A model generated the notes under the pieces. The model was not told the DNA's origin and made no database searches. It saw nothing but the letters and a program-made list of their open reading frames with translations. This document shows, piece by piece, positions 57,131 through 64,000 of a stretch of DNA of 64,000 nucleotides; position 1 is the stretch's first letter; each line of letters starts with the position of its first letter. The DNA comes from Forficula auricularia (taxonomy: Eukaryota > Arthropoda > Insecta > Dermaptera > Forficulidae). A program made the translations under genes and the position numbers. Location: NCBI GenBank assembly GCA_024734495.1, contig JALMQS010000128.1, forward strand, positions 22,866,875 through 22,930,874, read 5' to 3'.

Positions 57131-58790
57131 AAATAGAGTTTAGTGAATATATATCAAAGAGAGTTATTTTTGACTGCGACATTTTTAAACAAGATATATA
57201 TATTTTGCTAGACCACTGCTGGTTGAGGCTATTGGGGTCAGCTAAATCTTAAATCTGGACCAAGGGAATGAAAAAGATATGATCCATCATAATATCGTGA
57301 TTATCCCGCATGATGCTTTTTACCAAACACGTATATAGATCACCTCATCATATTTCTGTTTTTTCTATTATTTTATTAATTCCTGACACCGTATTAGCTT
57401 ACTCATAGGCGTTATCAACTTGACCCAGACCGGGTCAAGTTGATACATCTTGCAAATTTTAAAAACTTTTTTTTGACTAGACAAATTTAATTTTATAAAG
57501 AATTTAAATAACACAAGTTATAGTCAAATAGTTATAGTTACGAATTACACCCACTTTATTTCAAAATGATGGCAAATCAGGAAGTAAAAAGTGTATCAAC
57601 TAGGTCTCCCCTAATATTATTATTTTTGTCAGATATTAAGTAATAATATTATTATTACTTAATATCTGACAAAAATTACCAGCATTCGATTCGCGAGCGA
57701 ATCAAATGTAGGAAACTCATGATTAATTGATAACAACACCTTACATCTGTGTTAATAAATAGACTCAGCGTGCTGGACTGGGGGATTGAAGTATATAAAA
57801 TCTTAGATTACAAATTCACTAGGTGATCTATATCCGTGTTTGGTAAAAAGCATCATCAAATGTAGGTAACTCATGAATAAATATTTTCAATTATAATCGA
57901 TTTTTAAGTATTAAGTATTTTTCACCTGTATTTCAAATACATTTTTCGAGTATATCTATATTTTGTATTTCAAATACATTTCCTAAAGTATTTATTTATT
58001 TATTTTTATTTAAAAACTTTAGAGTGGCGTATTTTGTCCAATTCTCTCTGAATAAAATTATATAGTTTAAAATTATATTATCAAAACTTAATATTCTCTG
58101 CAATTTTGCAATTCTAATTATTTCAAATCTTACGAATTTAATTAAGTATTTTATTTTTGAATTAATAATCATAAGCAACAATTTGCTATTTTGCTTATCT
58201 AATTTTTCCAAGTTTTTGTCTCTTTTCTTTTGATAACATTTATTTACGTGATGTTAATTTTATTCAAAAGAGTAATTCTAATTAGTATTATTGTGTTTCA
58301 GGTAGACAACCCGCTTGTCATGGAAAAAACAAGACAAAAACACGCCTTCTAGAGCTAAGGCTTTTTCTTATTGGCTGATGAGAGAGCAGAGGAAAATAAG
58401 ACTTCTGCACCCCGGCAGACAAACAGACACACGCCGGAAAAGGTTAGTTTTGCAGCTGAGAATGTTCCGTATTATTTAATTAAGAATTTGTTTGCTTAGG
58501 TTAACTTCCTACTTTCTTTCCTTTAATTAATTATTCATCTTGAAATCTTTTAAGTGAGTTTTTTCCGAATTTATTTATTTTTTAAATATTATAATTATAC
58601 AAGTCGTCGATAAAAAAGTTGCTTGAATAATTTTATGTAGGTATTTATACCAATATAATTTTTTGATACCTAAGTCAGAAAATATTTTTTTTTTTTTTTG
58701 CTTTTTTTCAACTAAGAACTGATTAGATTTTAGAAGTTATGCTGAACTTACGCTTAAAAAATCCAGAAACTCCAATATCTTATTAATTAA
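57131..58790. other. sequence with short palindromes and pogo-element relatives
   Basis: AATCTTAAATCTGGACCAAG (57245) and GAATCAAATGTAGGAAACTC (57696) recall the inside of the pogo-like element at 41 kb. Perfect palindromes lie at 57414-57446 and 57622-57676. A short GC-richer patch at 58300-58445 has no recognisable frame. No gene is supported. Confidence 0.45.
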
Positions 58791-58794
58791 ATTT

Positions 58795-59215
58795 TTTACT
58801 TTACCATACAGGGTGGAGGGGGGTTAAAAATTAAAAATCTAGGCCCTTTGAGCAAACGCAACCTAATTTCGTATACATAATCAGTGGACCTGTAGAAGTC
58901 TAAAAATGCAAAAACTAACCGCCCAAAATGGGGGGGGGGGGTGTTAAAAAATGAAAATCTTTGCCGTTTACCAAACTCAACCAAATTTTGTATACATAAT
59001 CAGTGGGACCTCAGAAGTCTAAAAATGTAAAATTTAACCACCCAAAATAGGGGGGGAGGGGAGTATGGTCAAAAATGAAAATCTTGGCCGTTTACCAAAC
59101 TCAACCAAATTTTGCATACATAATCAGTGGGACCCCAGAAGTCCAAAAATGCAAAAACTAACCCCCCCCCCTTAGATGATTATAAATAATTTTAGATGCC
59201 AGGTTGTATGGTAAA
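58795..59215. repeat. ~119-bp tandem module, 3 units, inside short inverted repeats
   Basis: Each unit carries AAAATGAAAATCTTGGCCG, CAACCAAATTTTGTATACAT and AATCAGTGGGACC, then a G-run. The module is also in the Helitron at 14.0 kb and at 60 kb. ACTTTACCATAC (58798-58809) and GTATGGTAAAGT (59207-59218) bracket the array. Confidence 0.75.
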
Positions 59216-59239
59216 GTCAAGTGGATGGCCACATCAGAA

Positions 59240-59545
59240 CACGTCAGCTTATTTGTTTTTTTTTTTTTTTTTTTTTTTTTTAATGATAATGATGGAGAAG
59301 AAGGAGTTACACTCAAAAGGTGCAACCCCTAAAGGCCTCGGTTGGCCCCTCCATCGTGAAAAGAAGAAGAAAGAATTTTATGGGTTGGGCGGAGGTCGAA
59401 GGTACCTGTGGATACGGGTCTTAAATAGCTTAAGGTTATAAGTCGCGGGAAAGATGGTGGCAGGGAGCGAGTTCCAGTCTCTGGAGGTCATAGGAATAAA
59501 AGAGTTGGCGAAAGCGCTTGTTCGACTTTTATCCAATTTGATAAT
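59240..59545 (-). pseudogene. LINE D fragment: C-terminus and 3' tail
   Basis: The minus strand matches 43850-44165: after the T-run (poly-A, 59255-59280) come GTTACACTCAAAAGGTGCAA and GGCAGGGAGCGAGTTCCAGT (complement of the WNSLPA coding part). Frames are broken. Confidence 0.75.
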
Positions 59546-59940
59546 TTATCAATATTTTCAAGTATTGGATAAAGCACATAAACCCGAAAAATAAATTTTA
59601 AATTTTTTATTAAATCTACCTTTTTTCAAGAGCACTGCACTTATTATCCTAGGTACGGAGTATTGAAAAAGTTGTAACTATGTCCTCTATTTTTTTAAGG
59701 AAATTCTTCCTTTTATAGATACTTTTAGTAATATTAGAAATTAAAGAAGATTCGTATCCATGATTATATAATTTTTAAATTCTAAATTCTTAGAGATATG
59801 GACAATGGTTTTTAAAAAACAAATTTTAATCCCCGTTGAAAGTTTGGTTGTTGAACGTTAAGCTCATAAGAAAAACTTGTCTGATTATTATTAGACAAAG
59901 AATCATATGAAGGGAGAAAAAGAAGTTATTATTGATTGTA
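59546..59940. other. unassigned sequence, outer arm of a larger inverted repeat
   Basis: AAACAAATTTTAATCCCCGT (59818 on) is inverted at about 61187-61206 (ACGAGGATTAAAATTTGTTT). The 1.3 kb between these contains the foldbacks below. Confidence 0.5.
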
Positions 59941-60507
59941 CAGGGCGGGGCATAAAGATCTACCACATTTTGAAGAGGTATAAAAAACGAAAAAATTTAA
60001 CTAGAAAAAAACTGAATGTATTTTTGAAAAGAACATATAATATTTTTTTAAATGTGTTTTAAGCATTACCAAACAAAAGGGGGTCAAAAATGAAAATTCT
60101 AGCCCTTTCGACCAAAGTCAACCAAATTTTCTATACAAATTTTGTGGGCCCCAAAATGGGTAGAAATGCAAAAACCAACCACCCGAAATGGCAGTGGAAG
60201 GGTCAAAAATGAAAATTCTAGCCCTTTTTATCAAACTCAAGCAAATTTTGTATACATATTCTGTGGACCCCCAGAAGGCTAGAAATACAAAAGCTAACAA
60301 AATTTTGTATACATAGTTTGGTCGAAAGGGCTATAATTTTCATTTTTGACCCCTTCCTTTTTTTTCTCTGATATAATGTTTAAAACACATTAAAAAAAAA
60401 ATATTTTATGGTCTTTTCAAAAATATAGGTATTCAGTTTTTTTCTAGTTTAATTTTTTCATTTTTTATACCTCTTCAAAATGTAGTAGATTTTTATGCCC
60501 CACCCTG
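59941..60507. mobile_element. foldback element with CAGGG ends (567 bp)
   Basis: It starts CAGGGCGGGGCATAAAGATC and ends GCCCCACCCTG, with TA on both sides. Arms pair over more than 150 bp (CATTTTGAAGAGGTATAAAA / TTTTATACCTCTTCAAAATG). The centre carries two units of the ~119-bp module. Confidence 0.72.
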
Positions 60508-61045
60508 TATTTGCGATATGGATATCCTGTAGAAAAAATCTAGCTAGAGGACTGCCCGATAATCAGAATAAAGATAGTACATGGCACAAGTGCAGCTTAA
60601 TCCAATTGTTTTGAAATAAGCAACACTTGTGCCATGATTTATTTTTGGTTAGTGGACCCCCAGAAGGCTATAAATGCAAAAGCTAACCAAATTTTGTATA
60701 CATAGTTTGGCCGAAAGGGCTAGAATTTTCATTTTTAACCCCCCCCCCCTTTTTTTTTTCGTCTGATATAATGTTTAAAACACATTAAAAAAAAATATTT
60801 TAATGTCTTTTCAAAAATATAGGTATTCAGTTTTTTCTAGTTTAATTTTTCATGTTTTATATCTCTTCAAAATGTAGTAGATATTATGCCCCACCCTGTA
60901 TTTGCGATATGAAGATCCTGTAGAGAAAATGTAGCTAAAGAGGACTGCCCGATAATCAGAATAAAGAAAACAAAGCACAAGTGCAGCTTAATCCAATTGT
61001 TTTGAAATAAGCAACACTTGTGCCATGATTTATTTTGGATAGCGG
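60263..61045. repeat. ~389-bp direct duplication
   Basis: GTGGACCCCCAGAAGGCTA occurs at 60263 and again at 60652, and the following ~385 bp match closely, including an inner inverted pair GGCACAAGTG / CACTTGTGCC. The first unit overlaps the right half of the foldback above, so the duplication came after it. Confidence 0.75.
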
Positions 61046-61285
61046 GAAGTCCTCTCTAGCCAGATTTTACTCTATATTGAACCGGGACCCTTAGAATTAA
61101 CGAATTTAAATTTATTAAATAATACCAATGACCTGAAAATATAAAAAATACAAGTTGCTGAGGAAGTTGTAATTAAACAATGAAACATTCAACGAGGATT
61201 AAAATTTGTTTTTTGAAACCAATTCCCACATCTCTAAAAAGTGAGAATTTAAATATAAGAAATTAAATAGGAGACACTTGATAGG

Positions 61286-61531
61286 TCCAAAATATAAATG
61301 TTTAAAAGGTTGAGACTAAAAGGACCTCGTAGAATGGATGGATAATTCTTGTTAAAAGAAAAAAATTCTAGCTTCACAGATGGAGCATTTTCTTTATTTA
61401 ATTAGTACAAACGAGAGACGTTTCAGCCGTGACTCACAGCCATCTTCAGTCTACAGTCTTTTTTTTCTTTTAACAAGAATTATCCATCCATTCTACGAGG
61501 TCCTTTTAGTCTGAACCTTTTAAACATTTAT
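61286..61531. repeat. foldback, ~73-bp arms
   Basis: ATAAATGTTTAAAAGGTT on the left and AACCTTTTAAACATTTAT on the right; arms also share CCTCGTAGAATGGATGG / CCATCCATTCTACGAGG. The ~97-bp centre has GAGACGTTTCAGCCGTGACT. Confidence 0.8.
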
Positions 61532-62090
61532 AAGAAATTAATATCTTTAAAGTTAGCAGATATCAAACACTAGCTTTTTTTACTATGATTTTATCAATTA
61601 TAACTTTTATTCTTATACTCTAAAAAATTGTTATAGGTTAGTTAAATGAAAAGCTTAATAGATATTTTTTCTCCCCGATAATCTGTTCTCTAATGAGCAG
61701 TAATCTTCTGGCACCCAACTAAACTGATACCAATTAAGCCCTGTCGGCAACTTTCTCTAGATCCGTTCAGATAGGAGAATGTTCACTTTAATTTAAATGA
61801 GCTTAAGATGCTTAATCAGAGCCAAACCCAAATATGTTTCCAATTTGGAATGATTCGCTAGATACGATGAGTTTGTAAGTACCTAAGTTGAACTTGATTT
61901 GGTTCACACTTGAGCAATATTGATTCAATTTAGAAATTGATTAAGTTATCATTACGTTTCATTTGGCTTCTAATAGAATCTGACACGGATTGGGAACGAA
62001 ATATAGTATATTTATTAGGATCTTAAAGAAGTAAGTAAATTTTTTTACTATTTAAAATAAACTGCAACGGAACGTTGCTAGACTTTATCC
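61532..62090. other. unassigned sequence
   Basis: I see no supported feature. Confidence 0.5.
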
Positions 62091-62092
62091 AA

Positions 62093-62210
62093 ATTTGTTT
62101 AGGTTTAAAATAAGAGACTCGCAGCTTCAATTTTCTTTTTATTTATCAATTCCCACTAAATAAAAAGAAAAAATTGAACCTGAACGTCTCTGATTTTAAA
62201 CCTAAACAAT
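62093..62210. repeat. short inverted repeat
   Basis: TTTAGGTTTAAAATAAGAGA with CTTCAATTTTC pairs with GAAAAAATTGAACC and TCTGATTTTAAACCTAAA around a ~20-base centre. Confidence 0.7.
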
Positions 62211-62391
62211 AAATTACTACAGCTATAAAAAAACTCCCTTAATAAACAAAATTATCCAAATTTGAAATATTAATACATATTTTTCTCTTCACTCCGGGGG
62301 CGCGACCCACAACGAGGCCGTGCAAAGACAATTAATAACAAATTTTAAATTTAGGGGAACGAAGAAAAGATTATTTTTATTACAGACAAAA

Positions 62392-62486
62392 GGATCAGCC
62401 GGGGCTCGAACCCGGGATCTTTGCATGTGTACTGCAATGCTTTGTCATAAGAGTATTAGCTCCTATATCCACTAAGCTACTGATCC
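62392..62486 (-). tRNA. tRNA-like sequence 1 (95 nt, probably not a working tRNA)
   Basis: It has a perfect 7-bp acceptor stem (GGATCAG / CTGATCC), an A box in TAGCTTAGTGG, a 5-bp T stem around TTCGAGC with B box GGTTCGAGCCC, and a 5-bp/7-base anticodon-like arm (TTGCA GTACACA TGCAA) whose middle bases would be ACA. About 20 extra bases separate the D arm from this arm, so the normal fold is broken. Confidence 0.4.
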
Positions 62487-62753
62487 CTGAACCCAAACTA
62501 ATACCTTTTGTCTATATGAATTATGGAATTTCTTTTTTAATCCTCTCCTCGTTCATTTTTCGCAGCGTAGGCCTTGATTCATTAATTAAACAATTAAATA
62601 TTCCAGCGCCTCCCAATCGATCGCAGACCCCAAAGATCGAAAATAATTTTCTCTTCACCCGGGGCGCGACCACAACGAGGCCGTGTAAAGACAATTAATA
62701 ACAAATTTTAAATTTAGGGAACGAAGAAAAGATTATTTTTATTACAGACAAAA

Positions 62754-62848
62754 GGATCAGCCGGGGCTCGAACCCGGGATCTTTGCATGTGTACTGCAAT
62801 GCTTTGTCATAAGAGTATTAGCTCCTATATCCACTAAGCTACTGATCC
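62754..62848 (-). tRNA. tRNA-like sequence 2 (95 nt)
   Basis: Appears identical in structure and sequence to tRNA-like sequence 1, one array unit further on. Confidence 0.4.
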
Positions 62849-63116
62849 CTGAACCCAAACTAATACCTTTTGTCTATATGAATTATGGAATTTCTTTTTT
62901 AATCCTCTCCTCGTTCATTTTTCGCAGCGTAGGCCTTGATTCATTAATTAAACAATTAAATATTCCAGCGCCTCCCAATCGATCGCAGACCCCAAAGATC
63001 GAAAATAATTTTCTCTTCACCCGGGGCGCGACCACAACGAGGCCGTGTAAAGACAATTAATAACAAATTTTAAATTTAGGGAACAGAAGAAAAGATTATT
63101 TTTATTACAGACAAAA

Positions 63117-63202
63117 GGATCAGCCGGGGCTCGAACCCGGGATCTTTGCATGTGTACTGCAATGCTTTGTCATAATAGTATTAGCTCCTATATCCACTAA
63201 GC
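63117..63202 (-). tRNA. tRNA-like sequence 3, truncated at the inversion
   Basis: It lacks the first ~9 bases on the acceptor side because the array switches orientation at 63203. It has one base change (ATAATAGTATT for ATAAGAGTATT). Confidence 0.35.
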
Positions 63203-63375
63203 CTATCCACTAAGTTTTCGACTCTTTGGTGGAATCTGCGATCGATTGGGAGGCGCTGGAATATTTAATTGTTTAATTAATGAATCAAGGCCTACGCTGC
63301 GAAAAATGAACGAGGAGAGGATTAAAAAAGAAATTCCATAATTCATATAGACAAAAGGTATTAGTTTGGGTTCAG

Positions 63376-63470
63376 GGATCAGTAGCTTAGTGGATATAGG
63401 AGCTAATACTCTTATGACAAAGCATTGCAGTACACATGCAAAGATCCCGGGTTCGAGCCCCGGCTGATCC
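63376..63470 (+). tRNA. tRNA-like sequence 4 (95 nt)
   Basis: Same 95-nt sequence as copy 1, now on the plus strand, in the right half of the head-to-head array. Confidence 0.4.
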
Positions 63471-63736
63471 TTTTGTCTGTAATAAAAATAATCTTTTCTT
63501 CGTTCCCTAAATTTAAAATTTGTTATTAATTGTCTTTACACGGCCTCGTTGTGGTCGCGCCCCGGGTGAAGAGAAAATTATTTTCGATCTTTGGGGTCTG
63601 CGATCGATTGGGAGGCGCTGGAATATTTAATTGTTTAATTAATGAATCAAGGCCTACGCTGCGAAAAATGAACGAGGAGAGGATTAAAAAGAAATTCCAT
63701 AATTCATATAGACAAAAGGTATTAGTTTGGGTTCAG

Positions 63737-63831
63737 GGATCAGTAGCTTAGTGGATATAGGAGCTAATACTCTTATGACAAAGCATTGCAGTACACATGC
63801 AAAGATCCCGGGTTCGAGCCCCGGCTGATCC
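63737..63831 (+). tRNA. tRNA-like sequence 5 (95 nt)
   Basis: Same sequence, 361 bp after copy 4. The array continues past the window end. Confidence 0.4.
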
Positions 63832-64000
63832 TTTTGTCTGTAATAAAAATAATCTTTTTCTTCGTTCCCTAAATTTAAAATTTGTTATTAATTGTCTTTA
63901 CACGGCCTCGTTGTGGTCGCGCCCCGGGTGAAGAGAAAATTATTTTCGATCTTTGGGGTCTGCGATCGATTGGGAGGCGCTGGAATATTTAATTGTTTAA

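Larger units (their letters stand above)
62281..64000. repeat. head-to-head array of ~362-bp tRNA-like units
   Basis: Units start at 62281, 62648 and 63010 on the left and run in the opposite orientation from ~63215 to the window end. tRNA-like starts are 362 and 363 bp apart on the left and 361 bp apart on the right, and the units differ by only a few bases. Each has a tRNA-like sequence, a constant spacer (GCGATCGATTGGGAGGCGCT, CAAGGCCTACGCTGCGAAAA) and GGGGCGCGACC. The junction at 63203-63230 truncates the third unit and repeats CTATCCACTAAG. The reading frames shared by units (such as 62516-62698) are copies of the spacer; I see no sign that they are translated. Confidence 0.85.

Noticed and set aside
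58300..58450. Possible exon after TTTCAGGTAGACAACCC
   Set aside because: The patch is short, has no conserved frame and no second splice site I can support.
62516..63060. Identical 60-residue frames in successive units
   Set aside because: They are the array spacer, not conserved by codon pattern but by copy identity.

Overview
This window looks like a piece of an AT-rich arthropod, probably insect, genome made almost entirely of mobile and repeated DNA. I see no intact host gene. The case for an arthropod rests on the element families: mariner, Helitron, I-type LINE, an insect-type Ty3/gypsy element, and a repeat bounded by ACCGACTTC that resembles repeats common in insects, especially Lepidoptera. 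That last comparison is from memory. I cannot name a species.

Layout. 1-6781: a Ty3/gypsy retrotransposon with an intact pol, a broken gag, and no matching LTR pair in view; it stops at a 17-base run of N. 6.8-9.2 kb: a foldback repeat, then the 3' part of a hAT transposon carrying a SINE, which itself carries a hAT-type MITE. 9.5-15.6 kb: Helitron-like sequence, an I-clade LINE end, one Helitron with both termini (14031-14781), and two tRNA-like repeats. 16.7-19.0 kb: a second tRNA-like inverted repeat with a dead mariner between its arms. 19.9-26 kb: foldbacks and a 595-bp hairpin element. 26.8-28.3 kb: an AT-rich satellite with a trimeric higher-order pattern. 28.9-33.5 kb: a second, frameshifted Ty3/gypsy element, then a possible solo LTR. 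34-50 kb: dispersed repeats, fragments of one LINE family (called D here), a pogo-like MITE, a Harbinger-like MITE, more hAT-type MITEs, a second 629-bp hairpin element and a Tc1-like remnant. 50-57 kb: an RTE-like LINE inside a large foldback, and more foldbacks. 57-62 kb: palindromes and tandem arrays sharing a ~120-bp module with the Helitron. 62.28-64 kb: a head-to-head array of ~362-bp units, each with a 95-nt tRNA-like sequence.

The most unusual theme is structural. Inverted repeats are extremely dense, and at least three unrelated repeat families place a tRNA-like sequence (Pol III A/B-box type) between or beside inverted flanks. Nesting order is readable at several sites from intact target-site duplications. 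No pathway or operon logic applies; the working proteins once encoded were all for transposition.
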